DNA of 64,000 bases. Source: Streptomyces antarcticus (lineage in GTDB: Bacteria > Actinomycetota > Actinomycetes > Streptomycetales > Streptomycetaceae). The notes beneath the pieces were generated by a model that ran no database searches, was not told the DNA's origin, and saw only the letters and a list, made by a program, of their open reading frames with translations. The stretch spans positions 1-64,000 of the forward strand of contig NZ_JAPNLM010000024.1 in NCBI RefSeq assembly GCF_026627255.1, written 5' to 3'. Positions within the stretch are counted from its first letter, which is position 1, and each line of letters starts with the position of its first letter. A program made the position numbers and the translations under genes. Positions 16,828-24,502 of this stretch are shown in pieces.

Positions 16828-17829
16828 ATGAGCGCGTACGGATCCTTCCCCGGCTCCCGGCCCCGCCGGCTGCGCACCACCCCGGCGATGCGGCGGATGG
16901 TCGCGGAGAACCGGCTGCACCCCTCGGACCTGATCCTGCCGGCGTTCGTACGGGAGGGCATCAGCGAGCCCCTGGCGATCTCCGCGATGCCGGGCGTGGT
17001 CCAGCACACGCGGGACACGCTGCGCAAGGCCGCCGCGGAGGCGGTCGCGGCGGGCGTCTCGGGGATCATGCTGTTCGGGGTCCCGGCGGACGAGAACAAG
17101 GACGCGCGGGGCACGGCGGGCACCGAGCCGGACGGGATCCTGCAGCTCGCGATCCGCGACGTGCGGGCCGAGGTCGGCGACGACCTGGTGATCATGTCGG
17201 ACCTGTGCCTGGACGAGTACACCGACCACGGGCACTGCGGGGTCCTGGACGAGCACGGGCGCGTCGACAACGACGCGACGCTGGAGCGGTACGCGGAGAT
17301 GGCGCAGGTCCAGGCCGACGCGGGCGTCCACATGGTGGGGCCGAGCGGGATGATGGACGGCCAGGTCGGGGTGATCCGCGACGCGCTGGACGAGACGGGC
17401 CACGAGGACGTGTCGATCCTGGCGTACACCGCGAAGTACACGTCGGCCTTCTACGGGCCGTTCCGCGAGGCGGTGGCCTCCTCGCTCCAGGGGGACCGCA
17501 AGACGTACCAGCAGGACCCGGCGAACGCGCGGGAGTCCCTGCGGGAGCTGGCGCTGGACCTGGAGGAGGGCGCCGACATGGTGATGGTCAAGCCCGCCGG
17601 ACCCTACCTGGACATCCTGTACCGGGTGTCGCAGGCGGTGGACGTGCCGGTGTCGGCGTACCAGATCAGCGGCGAGTTCGCGATGGTCGAGGCGGCGGCG
17701 GAGAAGGGCTGGATCGAGCGCGACCGGGCCATCCTGGAGACCCTGCTCGGCATCAAGCGGGCGGGCGCGGACACGATCCTGACGTACTGGGCGACGGAGG
17801 TCGCGGGCTGGCTCCGCGAGGCGCGCTGA
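16828..17829 (+). CDS. hemB: Delta-aminolevulinic acid dehydratase (porphobilinogen synthase)
   Basis: A 333-residue TIM-barrel enzyme that condenses two 5-aminolevulinates to porphobilinogen. The two Schiff-base lysines are in LAYTAKYTSAFYGPF near 205 and MVMVKPAGPYLDI near 257. The metal segment reads DLCLDEYTDHGHCG, keeping two of the three cysteines of the Zn-type site, with Asp in place of the middle one, so the metal is hard to predict. ATG 16828 is preceded by GAGG. It follows a terminator 130 bases downstream of hemD but clearly belongs to the same pathway cluster. Confidence 0.95.
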   Translation: MSAYGSFPGSRPRRLRTTPAMRRMVAENRLHPSDLILPAFVREGISEPLAISAMPGVVQHTRDTLRKAAAEAVAAGVSGIMLFGVPADENKDARGTAGTEPDGILQLAIRDVRAEVGDDLVIMSDLCLDEYTDHGHCGVLDEHGRVDNDATLERYAEMAQVQADAGVHMVGPSGMMDGQVGVIRDALDETGHEDVSILAYTAKYTSAFYGPFREAVASSLQGDRKTYQQDPANARESLRELALDLEEGADMVMVKPAGPYLDILYRVSQAVDVPVSAYQISGEFAMVEAAAEKGWIERDRAILETLLGIKRAGADTILTYWATEVAGWLREAR

Positions 17830-17908
17830 GCGGGGGCCGGTCCCGCTCGCGGGGTGGGGTGGGGGAGCGCACGCTGGGGGGAGGGTGAGTTCCTGGAGGT
17901 GGTGCGGC

Positions 17909-18181
17909 GTGTCCACACTCGTCGGTTGGCACGTGGAGCTCGAGTTCACCGAGGAGGGCCATCGCACGGGTGCGGCGGCCCTGGTCAGGCTCGGGGACGG
18001 CTCCGAGATGAGGGCGCGCGGCTACGCCATGCGCCATCCGTCCGACCCGGAGCAGCTGAGGGTCGGAGAGGAGATCGCCGGGGCCCGTGCGCTCATGGAC
18101 CTCGCGTCGCAGATGTTGCAGAAGGCCCATGCCGAGATCGACCAGGCGACCGGGCGACGTTCCCATCCGCTGAATCGGTGA
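17909..18181 (+). CDS. DUF1876-family protein
   Basis: A 90-residue protein with the WHVELEFTEEGHRTGAAALV opening and RGYAMRHPSDPEQLRVGEEI centre typical of DUF1876, a small dsRNA-binding-like fold abundant in Streptomyces. Function is unknown. GTG 17909 is chosen because GGAGG lies about ten bases upstream and the family starts here; an upstream in-frame GTG would add eight residues. It follows hemB by about 80 bases and may be co-transcribed. A hairpin closes the unit. Confidence 0.83.
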   Translation: MSTLVGWHVELEFTEEGHRTGAAALVRLGDGSEMRARGYAMRHPSDPEQLRVGEEIAGARALMDLASQMLQKAHAEIDQATGRRSHPLNR

Positions 18182-18196
18182 TCCGCTGAACCGCGG

Positions 18197-18225
18197 GCCG
18201 GCTCCCACCCCCGTGGGGAGCCGGC
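18197..18225. terminator. Bidirectional hairpin between DUF1876 gene and ABC permease gene
   Basis: GCCGGCTCCC (18197-18206) pairs with GGGAGCCGGC (18216-18225) across a nine-base loop between convergent genes. Confidence 0.75.
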
Positions 18226-18230
18226 GCCGC

Positions 18231-18989
18231 TCAGCGGGTGCGGCGGGTGAACAGGGCCGCGGAGAGCGCCACGGCCACGGCCGTGATGCCCGCGCACCAG
18301 GCCAGCGCGACCCAAGGCGCGTCCCCGGCGGGCCGGTCCAGGAGCAGGGCGCGCAGGGACTCGATGACCGGGGTCAGCGGCTGGTGGTCGGCGAAGCCGT
18401 GGAGCCAGCCGGGCATGGTGTCGATGGGGACGAACGCGCTGGACGGGTACGGCAGGAACATCATCAGGAACGTGAAGCCGCCGGCCGCCTCGGGGGAGTC
18501 GGCGAGCAGGCCGAGCGCGGCGGCCAGCCACGAGATCGCGGTGATGTACGCGAACAGCAGCCCGGCGGCCGCGAGGAAGCCGAGGGGGCCGGCCTGGGGC
18601 CGGAAGCCGATGGCGAGGGCGACGGCGAGGACCAGGGCGGTGGACAGCAGGTTCCGGGCGACGGACGCGGTGACGTGCCCGGCCAGGATGGGGACGCCGC
18701 CGACGTCGAGGGAGCGGAGGCGGTCGATGACGCCGTCCTTCATGTCCTGGCTGACGCTGACGGCGGTGCTCGCGGCGCCGAAGCCCGCGCACAGCAGCAT
18801 CGCGCCGGGGACGACGTACGTGACGTACGCGGTGCCGGTGTCGATGGCGCCGCCGAAGAAGTAGACGAAGATCAGCATCAGCATGACCGGCAGCATCAGG
18901 GCGGTGATCAGCACGTCCGGTTGGCGGCGGCTGATGCGCAGGCTGCGTCCGGCCAGGGTGACGGCGGGGGTCAGGGCGGCGGAGGTCAC
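18231..18989 (-). CDS. ABC-2 type transporter permease (DrrB-like)
   Basis: A 252-residue membrane protein with six hydrophobic segments, typical of DrrB/NodJ permeases (LRISRRQPDVLITALMLPVM, then QDMKDGVIDRLRSLDV and LADSPEAAGGFTFLMMFLPY). It would export a hydrophobic drug or lipid together with the ATPase encoded immediately upstream. The GTG start overlaps the ATPase stop (GTGA). The ORF itself looks intact, but its partner gene is broken by an insertion sequence remnant, so the transporter is probably not functional or not expressed as originally organised. Confidence 0.87.
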   Translation of the reverse strand: MTSAALTPAVTLAGRSLRISRRQPDVLITALMLPVMLMLIFVYFFGGAIDTGTAYVTYVVPGAMLLCAGFGAASTAVSVSQDMKDGVIDRLRSLDVGGVPILAGHVTASVARNLLSTALVLAVALAIGFRPQAGPLGFLAAAGLLFAYITAISWLAAALGLLADSPEAAGGFTFLMMFLPYPSSAFVPIDTMPGWLHGFADHQPLTPVIESLRALLLDRPAGDAPWVALAWCAGITAVAVALSAALFTRRTR

Positions 18990-19594
18990 GGAGCGGCTCC
19001 CGTCAGGGTGAGGAACACGTCGTCGAGGGTGGCGCTGCGGACCGTGAAGCGGTCGACGCCGGTGCGGTCGGGGTCGAGTTCGTCGAGCAGGGCCCGTACG
19101 TGGGCGGCGCTGCCGTCGGTGGGCAGGCCGAGGGTGAGCTCGTCGGGGGCCAGGTGGACGGCGTGGCCGGCCAGGGCCTCGTAGGCGGAGCGGCTCGTCA
19201 GGGTCAGGTCGAGGTGGTGGCCCGCGACGCGGGACTTGAGCGCGGCCGGGGTGCCCTCGGCGGCGATCCGCCCGGCGGCCAGGACGGCGACGCGGTCGGC
19301 GAGCTGGTCGGCCTCCTCCAGGTACTGCGTGGTGAGCAGCACGGTGGTGCCCTCGGCGCGCAGTTCCCGTACGAGGTCCCAGAGGTCCTGGCGGCTGCGC
19401 GGGTCGAGTCCGGCGGTCGGCTCGTCCAGGAAGATCACCTCCGGCCGGGAGACGAGCCCGGCGGCGAGGTCCAGGCGCCGGCGCATGCCGCCCGAGTACG
19501 TCTTGGCCGTACGGCCGGCGGCCCCGGTGAGCCCGAAGCGGTCGATGAGCTCGTCGGCCCTGATCCGGGCGGCGCGGGGGGAGAGCCCGCGGAG
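18986..19594 (-). pseudogene. ABC transporter ATPase (DrrA-like), 5'-truncated
   Basis: The C-terminal two thirds of a daunorubicin-resistance type ABC ATPase are intact: GLSPRAARIRADELIDRFGL, the signature SGGMRRRLDLAAGL, Walker B VIFLDEPTAGLDPRS, the H-loop region replaced by TTQYLEEADQLADRVAV as in DrrA, and the C-terminal regulatory domain. The Walker A half (about the first 100 residues) is absent. At 19594/19595 the sequence switches to transposase code on the other strand, and no ATPase N terminus is found beyond the element. The gene therefore cannot make a working ATPase. Overlap with the permease start shows the original operon order. Confidence 0.88.
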
Positions 19595-19939
19595 CCCAAG
19601 TACCGGCGCGACATCTTCAACGACGCGATGCTCACCCGTTGCGAAGAGGTCATGCGGGAGGTCTGCCAGAGCTTCGAGGCCGAGCTGCGCGAGTTCAACG
19701 GCGAAGGCGACCACGTCCACCTCCTCGTGCGCTACCCGCCGAAGGTGTCGGTCTCCAAGCTGGTCAACAGCCTCAAGGGCGTCAGCTCCCGCTACCTGCG
19801 CGCCGAGTACACCGGACGCATCAACCGGACCGGCATGGGCTCGGTGTTCTGGGCACCCTCGTACTTCGCCGGCTCCTGCGGCGGCGCACCGCTCAGCATC
19901 GTCAAGGAATACATCGAGACCCAGAAGCGGCCCATCTGA
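19595..19939 (+). pseudogene. tnpA: IS200-family transposase TnpA, N-terminally truncated
   Basis: About 114 residues of a Y1 transposase are readable. They start at KYRRDIFNDAMLTRCEEVM and contain the HUH motif in GDHVHLLVRYPPK, then VNSLKGVSSRYLR, FWAPSYFAGSCGGAPL and the catalytic Tyr in IVKEYIETQKRP. Full-length proteins are about 135-145 residues; the first strand (usually ending HLVFVTKYRR) and the start codon are gone. The fragment is fused in frame to antisense ATPase sequence. Catalytic residues survive, but without the N-terminal strand and a start codon it is unlikely to be active. Confidence 0.86.
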
Positions 19940-20030
19940 CCGTTACCGCGCAGCCGCAGAGAGCTCCGCCGCTGCGCGGCTCCGGGCCAAGGATCGCATT
20001 CCCGCCCGGCCTGAAAGCCGGGATTCCCTG
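19595..20030 (+). mobile_element. IS200/IS605-type element remnant
   Basis: A partial insertion sequence consisting of a 5'-truncated Y1 transposase gene and a right-end-like hairpin, CCCGGC (20005-20010) with GCCGGG (20017-20022), set in a longer imperfect palindrome (CCCG...TTCCC). No tnpB gene is present and the left end is missing. The left boundary is the junction with the ABC ATPase fragment. The right boundary is approximate, just after the hairpin. Confidence 0.8.
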
Positions 20031-20197
20031 CGAAGATCAAGGGATGGTCGTCGCGTTCGGACGTGTGCGCTTCCTCGGTGGCATGACTGCGAACTCCCCA
20101 CCCGTGTCCCTGCATTACCCCGAGCGGACCCGTACTCATCGAGGAGTACGGGCCGACGCTCGGGACCACGCTAGTCACTGCGCGCGACCATCGCTCC

Positions 20198-20617
20198 GTG
20201 AATCCCCACATTCAGGCGGCCCTCGTGCGCGAGCGGCTCTACCTCCGCTCACCCCAAAGCGTCGCAGCTGCGCGCCAGTTCACACGTGACACCTTGCACG
20301 CCTGGGGGATCGCCGCCCGGCACGACGACGTGTTGCTCTGTGTGAGCGAGCTGGCCACCAACGCGCTGCGGTACGGCGTCCCGCGCGGCCGCGGCTACCT
20401 GCTCCGGCTGCTCGCCTTCGGGGGCGCCGTACGGATCGAGGTGCACGACAGCGGGCCCGGGCTGTCGCGGATGGCGGCCCGCCCGGCCGGTGGGGAGGGC
20501 GGGCGGGGGCTGGTGATCGTCGAGGCGCTGGCCGAGGAGTGGGGCGTGCTGCCGCGTGCGCCGGGGAAAGTCGTCTGGTGCGAAATCCGCCTCGGGCGGG
20601 GAGGCGGGAGGAACTGA
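20198..20617 (+). CDS. Histidine-kinase-like ATPase (RsbW-type anti-sigma kinase family)
   Basis: A 139-residue GHKL ATPase domain protein. The N box is CVSELATNALRYG near residues 48-60, the G1 box is VHDSGPGLS near 85, and the G2 region is GGEGGRGLVIVEALAEEWGV. Streptomyces encodes dozens of such stand-alone domains, thought to act as anti-sigma or anti-anti-sigma kinases. No cognate sigma or anti-anti-sigma gene is adjacent. GTG 20198 begins MNPHIQAALVRERLYL. It lies about 170 bases after the IS remnant and on the same strand as the following exporter operon, with a 200-base gap. Confidence 0.87.
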   Translation: MNPHIQAALVRERLYLRSPQSVAAARQFTRDTLHAWGIAARHDDVLLCVSELATNALRYGVPRGRGYLLRLLAFGGAVRIEVHDSGPGLSRMAARPAGGEGGRGLVIVEALAEEWGVLPRAPGKVVWCEIRLGRGGGRN

Positions 20618-20817
20618 TGGCCGGCCGGGTGGCTCGATCAAGGGTTCCGCCGGAATCCGTTCCGGGTCCAGGTGTGCCTGCTCTCCGTGCATCACCGGCC
20701 CTGACCGGCGCGAAGCCCCCGTGCGTCGGGAGTGGCTCACAACTGTCCCTGCGCACAGGGTGATTGGTGGGCGTTGACTTAGGGTGTCGGTCATACAAGC
20801 CGCTTAGGAGGCCTGCT

Positions 20818-20919
20818 GTGCCATCTCGACGGGCCCGATCCGCGGCCGCCAAGGAATCCGATTCACTGATTACCGTCGCGGATTCGGGTCGTGCCGATCC
20901 GGCCGAGGTGCGCGGATGA
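20818..20919 (+). CDS. Candidate 33-residue protein ahead of the MacAB-like exporter
   Basis: A short ORF reading MPSRRARSAAAKESDSLITV and then 13 more residues ending EVRG. It starts at GTG with a good ribosome site (TTAGGAGG eight bases upstream) and its stop overlaps the adaptor gene start (ATGA), so ribosomes finishing it would restart on the exporter operon. The ORF has a basic N terminus, no signal peptide and no cysteines. About 60 percent of its third codon positions are G or C, low for this genome, so coding is not certain. It could be a coupling leader or an exported peptide. Confidence 0.5.
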   Translation: MPSRRARSAAAKESDSLITVADSGRADPAEVRG

Positions 20920-22481
20920 CCGGGGACCTGGCGACCGCGGGGCCCGTGGAGGCGGTCGAGGGGGCCGGGGCTTCCGCGGGCATGTCCCGGCGCCGGGCCT
21001 GGGTGGCGGCCGTGGCGGTGGGCGCGGTGCTGCTCTCCGGGGCCGGTGTCGCCGCCTCGCTGGTGATCAAGTCGCCGGCGCAGACCGCGGCGGAGGCCGG
21101 GCCGCCACCCCTGGACGTCCTGGTCGCCCAGGTCGAGAAGCGCGTCCTGCGGGACACCGTCATCGTGCGCGGCACGGTCACCTCCGCCCAGTCCCTCCAG
21201 GTCACCCCCGCGGTCGCGGGCGGGGAGGGCGCGGCCACCCCGGTGGTCACCAAGGTCGCCGTCCGGCAGGGCGACCGGGTCGACGCGGGCAAGGTGCTCC
21301 TGGAGGTGTCCGGACGGCCGGTCTTCGCGCTGCCCGGCGGCCTGCCGGTGTACCGGGACCTGAAGCCGGGGGCCACCGGCGACGACGTGAAGCAGGTACA
21401 GAGGGCCCTGTCCGGGCTCGGGCACGGCACGGGCTCCGACCGGGCCGGCACGTTCGGCGCCGGTACGAAGGCGGCGCTGGGCTCCTTCTACCGTTCGATC
21501 GGCTACGACCCGCTGCCCGCGGTGGCCGACCGCGGAGAGGCGGTCAGGGCCGCCGAGGACGCGGTCACGTCCGGCGAACGCTCCCTGGAGGACGCCCGGT
21601 CCGCCGCCACCGCCGTCGGTACGGCGGCCCCCGCGGGCCCCGGTGCCGCGCCGCCCGGCCAAGGCGGCAAGGGGGCCGGGGGTGCCAAGGGCTCCGGACA
21701 GGACGCCGCCCGCGCGGTCAACCGGGCCTCGGAGGACCTGCGCCGGGCCCGCGAGCGCCTCGCCGAGGCCCGCGCGGCCGCCGGTCCGATGCTCCCGGCC
21801 GGCGAGGTCGTCTTCCTGGAGTCGTTCCCCGCGCGGGCCGACTCGGTCGCCGTCCGCCCCGGGTCCCCCGTGAGCGGCGCCGCGCTGTCACTGTCCGCGG
21901 GGGCGCTGGTCGTGCGCGGGCAGCTCCAGGACCACCAGAAGGGCCTGGTCCGGGCCGGCCAGAAAGTCGAGATCCTCTCCGAGGTCAGCGGGCTCACTGC
22001 GGCGGCCGAGGTGCTGTCGGTCGCGGACGCCCCGCAGACCGCTCAGCCCGCCGCGCCGAACGCCGGGTCGGGCGGCGGCGACCAGGGGCAGGGCCGGCAG
22101 GCCCCCGCCCCGGGCGGGCCCGCCGGGTACGAGATGCTCGTACGCCCGCTCGCGCCGCTGGACACCCAGCTCGTCGGCCAGGACGTACGGCTCACCGTGG
22201 AGGCCGCGGCGACCGACGGCGACGCGCTCGTCGTCCCCGTGTCCGCGGTGTCCGCCGGAGCCGACGGACGCACCACCGTCACCGTGGTGGACGGTACGGG
22301 CACCCAGCGCCGCGTCGAGGTCCGGCCCGGCACCACCGGCGACGGCTACGTCGAGATCCGGCCCACCGGCGACGGCACCCTCGCCGCCGGGGACTCGGTG
22401 GTCACCGGCGTCAACCCGGGCGCCGCGGGCAAGCAGAACGGCGGCAAGCAGAACAGCGGCAAGGGCGGCGGCGGGTCATGA
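20916..22481 (+). CDS. Efflux adaptor with peptidoglycan-binding segment (MacA-like)
   Basis: A 521-residue membrane-anchored adaptor. One membrane segment lies near 28-50 (AWVAAVAVGAVLLSGAGVAA). A biotinyl-lipoyl-like part follows (VIVRGTVTSAQSLQVTPAVA), then a PG_binding_1-type segment near 150-190 (LKPGATGDDVKQVQRALSGL), an Ala-rich coiled coil near 245-280, and a beta-barrel domain (VRGQLQDHQKGLVRAGQKVE). The end is Gly/Gln/Asn-rich and low in complexity. It starts at ATG 20916, overlapping the small upstream ORF, and overlaps the ATPase gene at its end. With the next two genes it forms a MacAB-like export system that may engage the cell wall. Confidence 0.86.
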   Translation: MTGDLATAGPVEAVEGAGASAGMSRRRAWVAAVAVGAVLLSGAGVAASLVIKSPAQTAAEAGPPPLDVLVAQVEKRVLRDTVIVRGTVTSAQSLQVTPAVAGGEGAATPVVTKVAVRQGDRVDAGKVLLEVSGRPVFALPGGLPVYRDLKPGATGDDVKQVQRALSGLGHGTGSDRAGTFGAGTKAALGSFYRSIGYDPLPAVADRGEAVRAAEDAVTSGERSLEDARSAATAVGTAAPAGPGAAPPGQGGKGAGGAKGSGQDAARAVNRASEDLRRARERLAEARAAAGPMLPAGEVVFLESFPARADSVAVRPGSPVSGAALSLSAGALVVRGQLQDHQKGLVRAGQKVEILSEVSGLTAAAEVLSVADAPQTAQPAAPNAGSGGGDQGQGRQAPAPGGPAGYEMLVRPLAPLDTQLVGQDVRLTVEAAATDGDALVVPVSAVSAGADGRTTVTVVDGTGTQRRVEVRPGTTGDGYVEIRPTGDGTLAAGDSVVTGVNPGAAGKQNGGKQNSGKGGGGS

Positions 22482-23194
22482 GTACGGCCGCACCCCGACT
22501 GCAGCCCCAACTCCCGCCCCCCGTAATCGAGTTCCGGCAGGCGGGCCTGACCTACCCGGGCCCGCCGCCGGTACCCGCCCTCACCGCGTGCGACCTCACC
22601 ATCCAGCACGGCGAGTTCGTCACCGTCGTCGGTCCCTCCGGCTCCGGCAAGTCGACCTTCCTCAACATCGTCGGTCTGCTCGACGCCCCCACCGAGGGCC
22701 GCTACCTCCTCGACGGCATCGACACCGGCTCCCTCGGCGACCACGACCGGACGGCCCTGCGCGGCCGCCGCATCGGATTCGTCTTCCAGTCCTTCCACCT
22801 CCTGCCCCACCGCTCGGCCCTGGAGAACGTCGCCGTCGCCATGCTCTACAACGGCGTGCCCCGCAAGGAGCGCCCCGCCCGCGCCCGCGAAGCGCTCGTA
22901 CGCGTCGGACTCGGGCACCGCCTCGCCGCGGTCCCCTCCCGGCTGTCCGGAGGCGAACGCCAGCGGGTGGCCATCGCCCGGGCCCTGGTCGCCCGGCCGT
23001 CCCTGCTGCTCTGCGACGAACCCACCGGGAACCTCGACTCCGCCAACGCCGACACCGTCCTGGCCCTGCTGGACGAACTCCACGACGACGGGATGACCGT
23101 GCTCGTCATCACCCACGACCAGGAGGTCGCCGCGCACGGCGGCCGGACCGTCGCGATCCGCGACGGCGTACTGCGCGAGCAGGCGCGCGTATGA
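22478..23194 (+). CDS. ABC transporter ATPase (MacB/LolD type)
   Basis: A 238-residue ATP-binding subunit. Walker A is VVGPSGSGKSTFLN near 58-66, the Q-loop is FVFQSFHLLPHRSALENV, the signature is LSGGERQRVAIARAL near 155, Walker B is LLLCDEPTGNLDS, and the switch His is in VLVITHDQEVA. The sequence is typical of the LolD/MacB/FtsE-like group that powers mechanotransmission rather than direct transport. It overlaps adaptor and permease genes by 4 bases (ATGA) on both sides. Confidence 0.93.
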   Translation: MSTAAPRLQPQLPPPVIEFRQAGLTYPGPPPVPALTACDLTIQHGEFVTVVGPSGSGKSTFLNIVGLLDAPTEGRYLLDGIDTGSLGDHDRTALRGRRIGFVFQSFHLLPHRSALENVAVAMLYNGVPRKERPARAREALVRVGLGHRLAAVPSRLSGGERQRVAIARALVARPSLLLCDEPTGNLDSANADTVLALLDELHDDGMTVLVITHDQEVAAHGGRTVAIRDGVLREQARV

Positions 23195-24444
23195 GGCCGC
23201 GCCGGTCCCGAACAGCGGCGGTCCGGGTCGAGCCCTCCCGCTTCGCCGTCCGCGACACCCTCTCCGAGTCCCTCGCCGGAATCCTCCAGCGCCCGGCCCG
23301 CTCGGCGCTGACCGCACTGGGGACGGTGCTCGGCGTCGGCACCTTCGTCGCGGTCCTCGGCCTGACGGCCACCACCTCGTCCCAGATCGACGGCCGCTTC
23401 AACCTGCTCACCGCCACCGAGGTGACCGTCGAGGACATCGCCCGCGAGCAGAACGCCTTCGCCGAACCCGGATTCCCGGCGGACGCCGACCTCCGCGTCG
23501 AACGCCTGGGCGGGGTCCGGCACGCGGGCGTCTTCCACACGGTCCGCCTCGACCCGGCCACCGGCGGCGTACGCGCCGCACCCGTCGGCGGCGGCGCGGG
23601 CGGGGGCGAGCGCACCGACGTCGTCGCCGCCTCACCGGGTGCGCTGCGCGCCGCCGTGCCCCGGCTGTGCCAGGGCCGCCTCTACGACGAGTACCACTCC
23701 GGCACCAGGCAGCGCGTGGCCGTCCTCGGCTCGGGCGCGGCCGCCCGCCTCGGCATCACCACCCTGGACACCGGCCCGGCCGTCTTCATCGGCGCCGAGC
23801 CGTTCACCGTGATCGGGATCATCGAGGACGTCGAGCGCAAGGCCGAGCTCCTGCTGTCGGTCGCGGTGCCCCGCACGACCGCGGAGGAGATCTGGGGCGC
23901 GCCCGGGGGCGGCGGCACGACCATGCTCGTCGCGACCGAGGTGGGCGCCGCCCAGCAGGTGGCCCGCCTCGCCCCGACCGCGCTGCGGCCCGACCACCCC
24001 GAGTACCTGAAGGCCGTACCGCCGCCCGATCCGCGCACCCTGCGCTCCGGCGTCACCTCCGACCTGGAGCAGCTCTTCCTGATCCTGGCCGGGATCTGCC
24101 TGGTCATCGGCGCCGTCGGCATCGCGAACACCACGCTGGTCGCGGTCCTGGAGCGGACGGGCGAGATCGGGCTGCGGCGGGCGCTGGGGGCGCGGGGGCG
24201 CCACATCACCACCCAGTTCCTCGCGGAGTCGGGCGCCTTGGGGGCGCTGGGCGGGCTCGTCGGCACGTCCCTGGGCACGCTCACCGTGGTGGGCGTCGCC
24301 GTGGTCCGCGACTGGACCCCGGTCGTCCACCCCGCGACCGTGGCGACCGCGCCCCTGCTGGGCCTGGTGACCGGGCTCCTGGCCGGCCTGTACCCCGCCT
24401 GGCGCGCCGCCCGCATCCAGCCGGCGGAGGCCTTGCGGCGCTGA
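23191..24444 (+). CDS. MacB-like ABC permease (FtsX domain)
   Basis: A 417-residue permease with one N-terminal membrane segment (about 35-58), a large extracytoplasmic MacB_PCD domain (about 60-290), then three membrane segments forming the FtsX domain. The conserved IGAVGIANTTLVAVLERTGE and IGLRRALGARGRHI segments are present, and the end is YPAWRAARIQPAEALRR. This is the last gene of the exporter operon. Substrates of such systems include peptides, toxins and lipoproteins; the substrate here is unknown. A strong hairpin follows 22 bases downstream. Confidence 0.9.
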   Translation: MRPRRSRTAAVRVEPSRFAVRDTLSESLAGILQRPARSALTALGTVLGVGTFVAVLGLTATTSSQIDGRFNLLTATEVTVEDIAREQNAFAEPGFPADADLRVERLGGVRHAGVFHTVRLDPATGGVRAAPVGGGAGGGERTDVVAASPGALRAAVPRLCQGRLYDEYHSGTRQRVAVLGSGAAARLGITTLDTGPAVFIGAEPFTVIGIIEDVERKAELLLSVAVPRTTAEEIWGAPGGGGTTMLVATEVGAAQQVARLAPTALRPDHPEYLKAVPPPDPRTLRSGVTSDLEQLFLILAGICLVIGAVGIANTTLVAVLERTGEIGLRRALGARGRHITTQFLAESGALGALGGLVGTSLGTLTVVGVAVVRDWTPVVHPATVATAPLLGLVTGLLAGLYPAWRAARIQPAEALRR

Positions 24445-24465
24445 GCCTGCCGCGGCGGCTGATAC

Positions 24466-24492
24466 GGGCCCCGGCAGTCGGTGCCGGGGCCC
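24466..24492. terminator. Bidirectional terminator after the exporter operon
   Basis: GGGCCCCGGCA (24466-24476) pairs perfectly with TGCCGGGGCCC (24482-24492) around GTCGG, between the convergent permease and VOC genes. Confidence 0.85.
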
Positions 24493-24502
24493 GCGGGCGT
24501 CA

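Noticed and set aside
15205..17967. 920-codon minus-strand open frame opposite hemD and hemB
   Set aside because: Both plus-strand proteins have catalytic residues in place; the antisense product has no domain.
20025..20197. Search for the missing N-terminal half of the ABC ATPase on the right side of the IS remnant
   Set aside because: No Walker A sequence in any frame between the hairpin and the anti-sigma-kinase-like gene, so the segment is deleted rather than displaced locally.
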